Assembly: GCA_903899795.1 (NCBI GenBank)
Contig: CAIUKX010000498.1
Location: 1-13,518, forward strand
Direction of reading: 5' to 3'
Length of the DNA stretch: 13,518 bases
Source: an uncultured Flavobacteriales bacterium
GTDB lineage: Bacteria; Bacteroidota; Bacteroidia; Flavobacteriales_D; Crocinitomicaceae
Shown here piece after piece: positions 5,772-12,845 of the stretch. Position numbers and translations under genes: made by a program. Under the pieces are notes generated by a model. The model did no database searches. It was given only the letters and a program-made list of their open reading frames with translations, and had not been told where the DNA came from. Position 1 is the stretch's first letter, and each line of letters opens with the position of its first letter.

Positions 5772-7967
5772 TTATTTTTTACCAGGATCATTTGTTTCTA
5801 CTCTAACATCCTTTCCGAGTCGTTGCAAGTAAGCAATCAGAGCAACAATTTCTTTGCTTTTCATTTTGTTGATCTCTGCTTCCTTATGGTACATTTTTTT
5901 CACTTTTTCAGGAAGCGAACTGTAAGTGTCTTCCACGATATTGGTCGAAATTTCTTCCGCTTGTTTCTCAGCATCCCTTTTTGCCAGTTTTTCATATCCT
6001 GATTTATAAGGTACTCCCAATGTTCTCATTGCGTTTATTTTCGATTCTGTCAGCGATAGATCAAGTGAATTTTCATCGTTCATCCAGATATAAGCAGGCA
6101 TGATCGAACCTTGTGAAACTTCTTTCGGGCGAATCATGTGCTGATAATGCCAGTAATTGCTTCGTACACCACCTTCGCGCGCTAAATCCGGACCGGTTCT
6201 TTTAGATCCCCACTGGAACGGGTGATCGTAAACAAATTCACCAGCTTTTGAATAGTCGCCGAATCGTGCAGTTTCGAAACGAAGCGGTCGTACCATTTGA
6301 GAGTGACAGTTGTAGCAACCTTCTTTGATGTAAATATCACGACCTTCCAATTCCAAAGGAGTGTATGGTTTTACACTGGAAATAGTCGGAATATTGCTTT
6401 TCACAATCATCGTTGGAATAATTTGAACCAAACCTCCGATGGCAACGACAACGATTGCCAACAACATCATGCGAACCGGTTTTCTTTCAATTTTTCTGTG
6501 CCAGTATTCACCTTTTGAATTAATTTTCAAATCTTTTGTTACTGTAGCTTCAGCTTCTTCATTCGCTAATAAGCTTCCGCTTTTTGCTGTTTTTACCAAG
6601 TTGTAGAACATCATTACTGCACCAATGATGAACAACAATCCACCCAGTGATCTCAAGATATAATAAGGTTTAATGATTTGAACTGTTTCTAAGAAATCAG
6701 GATAAGTCAATGTACCGTCCGGATTAAATTCCTGCCACATTTGACCTTGAGCAAATCCCGCAATGTACATTGGAATGGCGTACAGAATGATTCCTAACGT
6801 TGCGATCCAGAAATGTTGGTTTGCCAGCTTTTTAGAGTATAATTTAGTTCTGAATAATTTCGGAAATAGCCAGTACAACATTCCGAACGTAAACATACCA
6901 TTCCAGCCTAAGCCTCCTACGTGTACGTGTGCAATTGTCCAGTCGGTAAAGTGAGAAATAACGTTTACGTTTTTCAGAGATAATAACGGACCTTCAAAAG
7001 TTGCCATACCATAACAAGTTAAAGCTACAACCATGAATTTCAACATTACGTCATCTCGAACCCTGTCCCATGCACCTCTTAATGTCAAAAGTCCGTTTAA
7101 CATACCACCCCAAGATGGAGCAATTAGCATGATTGAGAATGCAACTCCTAAACTTTGTGCCCAGTCAGGAAGTGCCGTGTATAAAAGATGGTGAGGTCCT
7201 GCCCAAATGTAAATGAAGATCAATGCCCAGAAATGGATAATTGATAATCGATAAGAATAAACCGGACGGTTGGCTGCTTTTGGAACGAAGTAGTACATCA
7301 ACCCCAAATAAGGAGTTGTCAAGAAAAAGGCAACCGCATTGTGACCATACCACCATTGAACAAGTGCATCCTGAACACCAGCGTACCAAGAGTAACTTTT
7401 GAACATAGAAACCGGTAATTCGAAGGAGTTAAAGATGTGTAAGATGGCTACAGTGACAAAGGTTGCAATGTAAAACCAGATGGCAACATACAAGTGTTTT
7501 ACTCTTCTTGTTAAGATGGTTGCGAACATATTCCATCCGAAAACGACCCACATTGCAGCGATCAAAATATCAATCCACCATTCCAATTCGGCGTACTCCT
7601 TACCTGTTGTAATTCCAAAAGGAATAGTGGCTACAGCACAAACGATGATGAATTGCCAACCCCAAAAGTTAATATTACTCAGTTTATCACTCCACATTCG
7701 GGCTTTTAGTAAACGTTGGAGTGAGTAATAAACACCCATAAAAATACCATTACCAACGAATGCAAAAATCACTGCGTTGGTATGCAATGGCCTAATTCTA
7801 CCAAAGTACAGGAAACTAAATCCTAGATAGTCGTTGAAAAACTCAGGAAAAGCCAGCTGTAAAGCGGCTATTAATCCCACAACCATACCTGTGATCCCCC
7901 AAATGATGGTGGCATAGGCAAAATTCTTTACGATCTTGTTGTCGTAACTAAACTTCTGAACTTCCAT
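5772..7967 (-). CDS. ccoNO: Fused cbb3 cytochrome oxidase subunits I and II (CcoN-CcoO)
   Basis: The 731-residue protein joins the catalytic haem-copper subunit (about 1-465) to the mono-haem cytochrome c subunit (about 485-731), as is usual in Bacteroidota. CcoN residues are all present: low-spin haem ligands H62 and H349, the high-spin haem b3 ligand H347 (AHVHVGG), and CuB ligands H209 (WWYGHN) plus H259 and H260 (AGPHH). Y253 sits where the His-linked tyrosine is expected. The CcoO part has an anchoring helix at about 499-521, haem site CYNCH (C551, C554, H555), the SQMVRPLRFET segment and a Met ligand in SIMPAY (M623). It reduces O2 to water at high affinity and pumps protons across the inner membrane. 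Its start overlaps ccoS by 20 bp, suggesting coupled translation. Confidence 0.98.
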   Translation of the reverse strand: MEVQKFSYDNKIVKNFAYATIIWGITGMVVGLIAALQLAFPEFFNDYLGFSFLYFGRIRPLHTNAVIFAFVGNGIFMGVYYSLQRLLKARMWSDKLSNINFWGWQFIIVCAVATIPFGITTGKEYAELEWWIDILIAAMWVVFGWNMFATILTRRVKHLYVAIWFYIATFVTVAILHIFNSFELPVSMFKSYSWYAGVQDALVQWWYGHNAVAFFLTTPYLGLMYYFVPKAANRPVYSYRLSIIHFWALIFIYIWAGPHHLLYTALPDWAQSLGVAFSIMLIAPSWGGMLNGLLTLRGAWDRVRDDVMLKFMVVALTCYGMATFEGPLLSLKNVNVISHFTDWTIAHVHVGGLGWNGMFTFGMLYWLFPKLFRTKLYSKKLANQHFWIATLGIILYAIPMYIAGFAQGQMWQEFNPDGTLTYPDFLETVQIIKPYYILRSLGGLLFIIGAVMMFYNLVKTAKSGSLLANEEAEATVTKDLKINSKGEYWHRKIERKPVRMMLLAIVVVAIGGLVQIIPTMIVKSNIPTISSVKPYTPLELEGRDIYIKEGCYNCHSQMVRPLRFETARFGDYSKAGEFVYDHPFQWGSKRTGPDLAREGGVRSNYWHYQHMIRPKEVSQGSIMPAYIWMNDENSLDLSLTESKINAMRTLGVPYKSGYEKLAKRDAEKQAEEISTNIVEDTYSSLPEKVKKMYHKEAEINKMKSKEIVALIAYLQRLGKDVRVETNDPGKK

Positions 7968-8154
7968 TTTTGTTGTTGTTTAACTGCGCTGTTTGTTGCG
8001 CAGATGTGTTTACTGGTTCATCTTCGAAGAGAATTCTGACAGAAGGCGTATAATCATCGTCGTATTGACCCGTTCGAATGGCCCATAAAAAAGAGCACAA
8101 AAAGAACAGAGCAATTACCAAACTAACGATAAGCATTATGTATATTATTCCCAT
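7948..8154 (-). CDS. ccoS: CcoS cbb3 oxidase maturation protein
   Basis: The 68-residue product has one N-terminal helix (about 3-25) followed by the family signature WAIRTGQYDDDYTPSVRILF (24-43). The tail is polar and Asn/Gln-rich. CcoS is required for insertion of haem and copper cofactors into cbb3 oxidase. It is the first gene of the cluster here. It is usually preceded by ccoI, a copper-exporting P-type ATPase, but nothing like that is present upstream before the MerR gene. The last 20 bp overlap the start of ccoNO. The ATG at 8154 is preferred; a second Met at residue 7 would cut into the helix. Confidence 0.93.
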   Translation of the reverse strand: MGIIYIMLIVSLVIALFFLCSFLWAIRTGQYDDDYTPSVRILFEDEPVNTSAQQTAQLNNNKNGSSEV

Positions 8155-8210
8155 GATGCAAAGTAATTGACAATGCCAAAGGGAATGAATGACAGGTATT
8201 GGAAAGGAAA

Positions 8211-8224
8211 CTGATAAAGATCAT
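8211..8224. promoter_or_regulatory. FNR/ANR-like dyad upstream of the cco cluster
   Basis: CTGATAAAGATCAT holds the exact half-sites TGAT and ATCA with a 4-bp spacer and matches 8 of 10 fixed positions of the FNR consensus TTGAT-N4-ATCAA. It lies about 57 bp upstream of the ccoS ATG. A weak -7 candidate, TCCCTTTG (minus strand, 8184-8177; one mismatch to TAnnTTTG), would put transcription start near 8172 and the dyad near -45. Oxygen-responsive control of cbb3 genes by FNR-type proteins is well known in proteobacteria; its use here is inferred. Confidence 0.5.
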
Positions 8225-8238
8225 GTTTCCGATGGTGT

Positions 8239-8278
8239 AAATTAAAACCCTCTCAATATCAATCGTATCGAGAGGGTT
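8239..8278 (-). terminator. Rho-independent terminator after the MerR-family gene
   Basis: A 9-bp perfect GC-rich stem (8246-8254 / 8270-8278, AACCCTCTC and its complement) with a 15-nt loop is followed on the minus strand by TTTTAATTT. It lies 32 bp past the merR stop and separates that unit from the cco cluster. Confidence 0.85.
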
Positions 8279-8310
8279 CAGAAGGTGTTGATATTTATGT
8301 TTCGATCAAA

Positions 8311-9084
8311 TTATTTTAATCTGGTTTCTGAATAATATTTCAGTGCTTTAGATAGAAACAGTGCAAATTCAGGTTGAGGTTTGTCATCAATAAGTGTAAA
8401 TCGCTCATCTTGAACATAAAGTTGTCCTAAGCCTGCATACGCTTCAGCCTGCGGATCTGAAGAGCCATGGGTTCCCCAAAATTTCCGGGTAATTTCATAG
8501 TGTTTCGATATTTGCTTTTGCACTTGACTGTCTCTATAGTCTATGTATTTCATTGCAAAAAGTTGAGCTTGAATTTCTTTCTGTTCATTTGTCAACAGTG
8601 CAATTTGTTCTTTTGATAATTTACGCAATTGATTTTCAGATTTTTCAACTGTCTCCGATCCATATTTTTCAATTGCTTCATTTCGATAGGCTTCCGCTTT
8701 TTCTTTAGGTAAACCTTCGTATAATTCTTCTGGTTTTAACATCTTATTTCCTTTTTTTAGATTATTAATTGTGTTGTCAATGGTTACTAACAAAGTAGCA
8801 ATTCTCTCTTTTCTGTTATTCAAGGCAACTTTATGACTTTTTAGCGCTTTTACCAAATCAAAATCAGGATCATCCAGAATATCACAAATTTCCTTCAATG
8901 CAAAATCGAGCTCTCTGTAGAAGAGAATCTGCTGTAAACGGAATAATTGCTGATCACCATACAAACGATACCCGGCCTCGGTACGTGTTGAAGGTTTCAG
9001 TAAACCCATTTGATCGTAAAGATGAAGTGTACGAATACTCACCCCTGCGATTTTAGCTAGTTGTTTAACAGAATATTGAGTCAT
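8311..9084 (-). CDS. MerR-family transcriptional regulator with TipAS-like ligand-binding domain
   Basis: The 257-residue protein starts with a MerR winged helix: SVKQLAKIAGVSIRTLHLYD as the helix-turn-helix, then the wing PSTRTEAGYRLYGDQ (31-45). A dimerisation coiled coil runs to about residue 112. The C-terminal part (about 120-255) reads as a TipAS antibiotic-recognition domain, with EKYG, FWGTHGSSDPQAEAYAGLGQLY and a final ALKYYSETR helix. TipAL in Streptomyces binds thiopeptides and activates its own promoter; other relatives sense diverse hydrophobic drugs. The length is close to that of TipAL (about 253). Its promoter has the long spacer typical of MerR targets, so autoregulation is likely. 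No efflux or resistance gene is adjacent. The ligand is unknown. Confidence 0.92.
   Translation of the reverse strand: MTQYSVKQLAKIAGVSIRTLHLYDQMGLLKPSTRTEAGYRLYGDQQLFRLQQILFYRELDFALKEICDILDDPDFDLVKALKSHKVALNNRKERIATLLVTIDNTINNLKKGNKMLKPEELYEGLPKEKAEAYRNEAIEKYGSETVEKSENQLRKLSKEQIALLTNEQKEIQAQLFAMKYIDYRDSQVQKQISKHYEITRKFWGTHGSSDPQAEAYAGLGQLYVQDERFTLIDDKPQPEFALFLSKALKYYSETRLK
8740..8758 (-). promoter_or_regulatory. Possible internal ribosome site for a TipAS-like short product of the MerR gene
   Basis: The in-frame Met115 codon (8740-8742) is preceded on the minus strand by AAAAAAAGGAAATAAG, a purine-rich stretch with GGA about 7 bases before the ATG. Starting here gives 143 residues covering only the ligand domain. 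In Streptomyces lividans a similar internal start gives the 144-residue TipAS. Shine-Dalgarno use is weak in Bacteroidota, so this is tentative. Confidence 0.35.
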
Positions 9085-9111
9085 TTTTTACTTTGTTTTT
9101 AATTGACACTA

Positions 9112-9144
9112 CAAACATAATCCATAACGTAAGGTTAGAGTCAA
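9112..9144 (-). promoter_or_regulatory. MerR-style promoter of the MerR/TipAS gene
   Basis: On the minus strand TTGACT (9144-9139) is followed after a 19-bp spacer by TATGTTTG (9119-9112), an exact match to the Bacteroidota -7 consensus TAnnTTTG. The spacer holds a TAAC-N5-GTTA dyad (9125-9137). A long spacer with a dyad between the two elements is the hallmark of MerR-controlled promoters. Transcription would start about 20 bases before the ATG at 9084. Confidence 0.7.
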
Positions 9145-9174
9145 GTAGTTTTTCAATTATTTTCAAAAAAGTTT

Positions 9175-9206
9175 AAAAACAAAAAAGCTGTCCATGAATG
9201 ACAGCT
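9175..9206 (-). terminator. Rho-independent terminator after the membrane-protein gene
   Basis: A 7-bp perfect stem, AGCTGTC (9186-9192) with GACAGCT (9200-9206), encloses a 7-nt loop and is followed on the minus strand by TTTTTTGTTTTT. It lies 33 bp past the stop codon at 9240 and insulates the MerR promoter downstream. Confidence 0.88.
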
Positions 9207-9239
9207 GAGTAAACAAGGAGTGTTACGAAATAAAAATGA

Positions 9240-9854
9240 TCAAATATCATCCAATAATTCTGGACTTGAATTTTTCAGCGTTTCATCGAAAACATATTTT
9301 TTGACCTTTTTTGTTTCGCCGTTGTTATCCTCTTCAACAATTTTGATATGATAGTTGGTTCTCAATTTTGTTGGAATGTAAAATCCAAGAATAATAATTC
9401 CAAAAAGTGGGAAAAGTCCAATTAAGGAAATTGGATTGTTAACCATATCGATGTATTGAATGGAGCGAGCAATTCCTATAATACTTAAAATAGCCATGCT
9501 TCGGTATACATCCACCTTATTTGTAACAGCTCCGTAGATTCCCAAACCAGGAATTAAAACGGCTATGAGTATGAATACGGAGAGAATTCCTTTGTTTAGA
9601 TTTCCATCTCCAGCAATAGCAATCATAGAGATACATCTTAGAATGACAAGGATTCCCAGCAGTCCAATGTAAATCATTTTAAGTGTTTTTTGATTTTCAC
9701 TTAGTAATGATCCCGGATATTTTGCAACTTCTTTGGCAACCCATTCTTGATCCTGATTTGTATTTTGAGTGATAGTATCAAACGTATCTTGATGTGATTT
9801 CCCTTCTTTTACAATGGAATTATAGGCTGTTTTTCGGATTTGTCTCTTTGTCAT
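9240..9854 (-). CDS. Unrecognised four-helix membrane protein
   Basis: I do not recognise this 204-residue protein. The first 57 residues are soluble and charged (RQIRKTAYNSIVKEGKSHQD, with a Q/N/T-rich stretch near 29-37). Four hydrophobic segments follow at about 59-81, 88-110, 117-136 and 140-161. The C-terminal tail of about 40 residues is charged. No catalytic motif or signal peptide is visible. It is a single-gene unit on the minus strand with a strong terminator after it. Its N-terminal soluble part followed by paired helices suggests a small integral membrane protein of unknown role. The ATG at 9854 is the first plausible start, and the whole frame reads as coding. Confidence 0.75.
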   Translation of the reverse strand: MTKRQIRKTAYNSIVKEGKSHQDTFDTITQNTNQDQEWVAKEVAKYPGSLLSENQKTLKMIYIGLLGILVILRCISMIAIAGDGNLNKGILSVFILIAVLIPGLGIYGAVTNKVDVYRSMAILSIIGIARSIQYIDMVNNPISLIGLFPLFGIIILGFYIPTKLRTNYHIKIVEEDNNGETKKVKKYVFDETLKNSSPELLDDI

Positions 9855-10068
9855 GATTCAAATATAAGAAACTGTTTGGATTTTACTTTTTAAAATTTTT
9901 ATGCTCTTATTTTTTGATGTTTGAGGCATTATTTGAAGGGAATAATGAGTTTATTTACTAGAATAATAACGAAGAAGATCGAAAAATAGGACATCACAAA
10001 TTCAAAACAGTTTCTAAAAGTTAGACTGTTTTTGAAGGCAGATTCAATTATTTTTATTCGTACGTTTT
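9855..10068. other. Intergenic region without a gene (214 bp)
   Basis: No open frame of note is present. It holds an 11-bp exact inverted repeat, 9867-9877 / 10005-10015, separated by 127 bp, whose right arm overlaps the hairpin at 10001-10036. The upstream signals for the gene starting at 9854 must lie here, but no convincing TTG...TAnnTTTG pair is visible. Confidence 0.6.
10001..10036 (-). terminator. Possible terminator after the aminotransferase/cyanophycinase/acyltransferase operon
   Basis: AAAACAGT (10004-10011) pairs with ACTGTTTT (10025-10032), and TTC/GAA extends the stem past a single bulge, with a 13-nt loop. It begins 32 bp downstream of the acyltransferase stop. The 3' side on the minus strand is only moderately T-rich (TTTTGAATTTG), so it is a weak candidate. 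Confidence 0.4.
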
Positions 10069-10707
10069 TTAATTTGTACAATGATCAAATCGAACAACGA
10101 CTGCTTCAGGTAATTCTTCATGAATAAATGGAACTGCATCTTTGACTCTTGAGAATCCAAATTTCAAGTAATACCTTTCCAATAAAGGAGTACATAAGCC
10201 AAAACCGGTGTTGAAATTTTGTTCTTTTTTGCAATAATCAATGAATGTTTGAATCAAATGATCGAGTATAATTCCGCCTTGACGAAAATCTTTGTGTATT
10301 TCTAGTTTTCCTACTTCTCCTATTTTATTTCCTTTCAAATTTGTAATGAAACTCAAACCCCAATCCAAATCTGGATAATACATTTGAAAAGGAAATTGAA
10401 GACAGGTATCCTTTGGAGTTATGTTATGATCGAAAAGTATTTTTTGAACCCAATTTGTAAAATGGGTCGATGTTTCTGTTGTCATTCGAATATATGCTAT
10501 CGGATTTTCGCCATCAAATGCAGCAAAATGGAGTGCTTTAAGATCGAAATGGTTGATATCGAAAGTGGAAGCGATATTGACCATTTTGTGAAGCAGCGGA
10601 TCTTCGGAATATACAATTTGACGTAGTTTAAAAATCATTTCGAGTTCTTGAATATTTTGTGGTTCACGAAACTGAATGTTTCTATTTTTATAGGTTACTT
10701 CTTTCAT
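10069..10707 (-). CDS. GNAT-fold N-acyltransferase, FeeM / autoinducer-synthase-like
   Basis: The 212-residue protein resembles the N-acyl amino acid synthase (FeeM) and LuxI-like branch of the GNAT fold. The N-terminal pattern is FKLRQIVYSED (R29, Y33), then DINHFDLKALHFAAFDG (D50, D55) and PIAYIRMT (R74). The core is GEVGKLEIHKDFRQGG (E131, K134, R142), where these families usually have GE..RL and an FR. A final LCTPLLERYYLKFGFSRV segment matches the p.l.r.Y..lGF ending. Such enzymes move an acyl chain from acyl carrier protein or CoA to an amino group. K134 in place of the common Arg suggests a divergent subgroup. It is the last gene of a four-gene operon, 4 bp after the cyanophycinase-like gene. 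The acyl donor and acceptor cannot be read from the sequence. Confidence 0.7.
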   Translation of the reverse strand: MKEVTYKNRNIQFREPQNIQELEMIFKLRQIVYSEDPLLHKMVNIASTFDINHFDLKALHFAAFDGENPIAYIRMTTETSTHFTNWVQKILFDHNITPKDTCLQFPFQMYYPDLDWGLSFITNLKGNKIGEVGKLEIHKDFRQGGIILDHLIQTFIDYCKKEQNFNTGFGLCTPLLERYYLKFGFSRVKDAVPFIHEELPEAVVVRFDHCTN

Positions 10708-10711
10708 TCTA

Positions 10712-11575
10712 CTAAGACATCTTTGTGGTGATAAGCTTTCTCTCCTTTAACATGTAACAACTTCCTTCCGCCAAAATAGAGATAATTAAATTGTCAACAG
10801 TAATGGGGGTAAGTGGATCTGCGTGAGTGATATTGGTTGAATTTATTTTACTTCCATCAATGAGAATCACCATTCCTGACCCCATGCATTCAGCTTTGTA
10901 TCCGTGACAAATGATGAGTGCTGTGTCTTCTTCTAATCCGATTCCAAGGCAAGTTGGATTGAGGATGATTGCATGTGCTAATCTTCCGAAACTTCCTCTT
11001 TTGATAAAATGAGTATCAACAATTAGATTGTCGATTAAATTAAAACCTTTGGAAATTTTTAAGTCATCTTTGTAGAGTGCTTCTCTGATGATTCCACCGG
11101 TTATGATGATTTCAGGTATTGCCATGGCTCCAGCACTGGTTCCACCCACAATAAAATTTTTATCCGAATAATATTTTTTTTTGATGGTGTTTAATAATTC
11201 GGTCTCTACTAATAAGGTAACCAATCTGGATTGATCGCCTCCTGTGAAGAAAACAGCATGTGCATTTTTGATCCGTTCGATTGATAATGGATTAAAACCA
11301 TCTTTTTTGTCTTCGACTTTAATAATCCCGACTTTGGTAAACCCTTCCCGTTTGTAAGAATCAATATAGATTTGTTCCATTTCAACCGGAATAGATGACG
11401 CTGAAGCAATGATTTCGATATGATGATGTGCTCTTGGAATTTTTGATATAAGTGTTCCCAGAATCTCAAAGTGTGATTGTGAGATTTTCTTTTTGTGAAT
11501 TTTCAGGTTTTGTCCGGCTATTTCTCCTTTATCTTCATGCCCACCAATGATGAGAAGTCTTCCTTTTGGTATCAT
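10712..11575 (-). CDS. Cyanophycinase-like serine peptidase (family S51)
   Basis: The 287-residue protein has a class-I glutamine amidotransferase-like fold with the S51 signatures: GRLLIIGGHEDKG at the start, FFTGGDQSRL (109-118), nucleophile S147 in GGTSAGAM, H189 in VDTHF, and E216 in GIGLEEDTAL. These align with the CphB triad (Ser132, His174, Glu201, from memory) at a constant offset of 15. CphB releases beta-Asp-Arg dipeptides from cyanophycin. Here T188 and S195 stand where CphB has, as I recall, a substrate-binding Gln and Arg, so a different beta-linked substrate is possible. No cyanophycin synthetase is visible nearby. No signal peptide is seen, so it is probably cytosolic. Its ATG follows the aminotransferase stop with no gap (TAAATG), a sign of coupled translation. 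Annotators may call it a type 1 glutamine amidotransferase-like protein. Confidence 0.88.
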   Translation of the reverse strand: MIPKGRLLIIGGHEDKGEIAGQNLKIHKKKISQSHFEILGTLISKIPRAHHHIEIIASASSIPVEMEQIYIDSYKREGFTKVGIIKVEDKKDGFNPLSIERIKNAHAVFFTGGDQSRLVTLLVETELLNTIKKKYYSDKNFIVGGTSAGAMAIPEIIITGGIIREALYKDDLKISKGFNLIDNLIVDTHFIKRGSFGRLAHAIILNPTCLGIGLEEDTALIICHGYKAECMGSGMVILIDGSKINSTNITHADPLTPITVDNLIISILAEGSCYMLKERKLITTKMS

Positions 11576-12838
11576 TTATCTGTAGGATTTAATTAATTCA
11601 GAGATACGTTGTAGTCCCATAATGAGATTTTTTTCATCGGGACCAAATGAAAAACGAACATAATTAGTAAAAAACATTTCGTGCTTTTCAGCTTGTGGAA
11701 GAATGTCGAATAAATGCCCTGGCACAACCATCACTTTACATTTTAATGCTTCCCGGAAAAATGTATCGGAATTATTCAAAGGAAAGGGCAATTGACTAAT
11801 ATCACCCCAGATATAGAAAGTACTGTTGGCATCATTGGAACAAATTATTCCGTCTTCACGCAAAGATTTCAGTATGCTATTTTGTTTTTTACTAAAGACT
11901 GTTCGCAAAGCTTGTGTCTCTTGATCTGCATGATGAGGTTCGAAAATTTGTAGTGCTGCTCTTTGGATAGGTAGACTTGGACCTCCGTCGATGATGCTAC
12001 CTGCTTTACCCAAGTCTTCAATCAGATGTGTAGGCCCTAAAACCCATGCTAAACGCCAACCTGGATAGCGAAAAGATTTGGTTAGTGCATCAACAATGAC
12101 CACAGGATCAACATTCACATCTTCAATATATTTAGCTGCTGAAACAGGAGAGTCAGCCGGTTTTCCATCAGTGTATATAAAGTGAGAATAAACTTCGTCG
12201 ATAATGATTGTGCAATTTTGCTCGGTAGCAATTGTGACATAATTGTGCAATTCCCGGTCTTTGATTACATGTCCGGTTGGATTGCAGGGGTTACTGAACA
12301 AAAATGCATCTAAATTCAATTCATGTATGGCATTAGAAAAATGACTAGAAGTGATTGCGTAATTATTTTCCTTCAAAGAAGGGATACAAACGGGTGTGAT
12401 CCTTCCTTGCTGTGTTTTTATCAAATCGCCATACGCAGGATATTCTGGGATTTTATAGCCCAGCCGGATGGTACTTAAAGTAGAATAAATCCGCATTAGG
12501 GCAAGCCGGCCACCCATTGCGATGCTGACATTTTCTGCAGTATATTTTGAAGTTTTATCAACTCTATAAAGTCGGTTGTAATGTTCAGCGATAGCAGTTC
12601 GAAGTTCAAGCATTCCATTCAACGGTCCGTATTTATTATCACTAGCTTCAATAGTAAAATGGTTAATTCGCGGTGGAGCACCTTCCATTTCTCCGGTTTC
12701 GGGTTCGCCTTGACCGAGGTTTGACCATTCAGGGTTACCGTTGTAAAAACCAAGTTTAATGGCTTCGTCCATCACCCAAATTACTCCGATATCATTGATC
12801 TCATTAAATACGTTGGTTGTAGTAGTTTTTTCTTGCAT
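11576..12838 (-). CDS. PLP-dependent aminotransferase, class I/II (fold type I)
   Basis: The 420-residue protein shows the full fold-type-I set: LGQGEPE near 41, NKYGPLNGMLELRTAIAEHY (69-88), SNPCNPTG (182-189, N186), IIIDEVYSHF (211-220, D214, Y217), the Schiff-base lysine K254 in ALTKSFRYPGWRLAW with R262, and the carboxylate-binding R395 in VRFSFG. It should transfer an amino group between an amino acid and a 2-oxo acid in the cytosol. The group resembles the aspartate/aromatic or valine-pyruvate branches, but the substrate cannot be assigned; it may act on an unusual amino acid. It shares an operon with a cyanophycinase-like peptidase and a FeeM-like acyltransferase, and begins 7 bp after the membrane-protein gene. 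The ATG at 12838 gives a normal length. Confidence 0.93.
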   Translation of the reverse strand: MQEKTTTTNVFNEINDIGVIWVMDEAIKLGFYNGNPEWSNLGQGEPETGEMEGAPPRINHFTIEASDNKYGPLNGMLELRTAIAEHYNRLYRVDKTSKYTAENVSIAMGGRLALMRIYSTLSTIRLGYKIPEYPAYGDLIKTQQGRITPVCIPSLKENNYAITSSHFSNAIHELNLDAFLFSNPCNPTGHVIKDRELHNYVTIATEQNCTIIIDEVYSHFIYTDGKPADSPVSAAKYIEDVNVDPVVIVDALTKSFRYPGWRLAWVLGPTHLIEDLGKAGSIIDGGPSLPIQRAALQIFEPHHADQETQALRTVFSKKQNSILKSLREDGIICSNDANSTFYIWGDISQLPFPLNNSDTFFREALKCKVMVVPGHLFDILPQAEKHEMFFTNYVRFSFGPDEKNLIMGLQRISELIKSYR

Positions 12839-12845
12839 TTATATA

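Noticed and set aside
7165..7389. A 74-codon minus-strand frame inside ccoNO
   Set aside because: It is an out-of-frame shadow of a gene whose catalytic residues are all in the main frame.
9859..9866. TATATTTG on the minus strand, an exact match to TAnnTTTG, just before the gene starting at 9854
   Set aside because: No TTG lies at the right distance upstream, and it would put transcription start at the start codon itself; it may be chance.
10384..10626. An 80-codon plus-strand frame inside the acyltransferase gene
   Set aside because: It is antisense to a coherent GNAT protein and shows no domain character.
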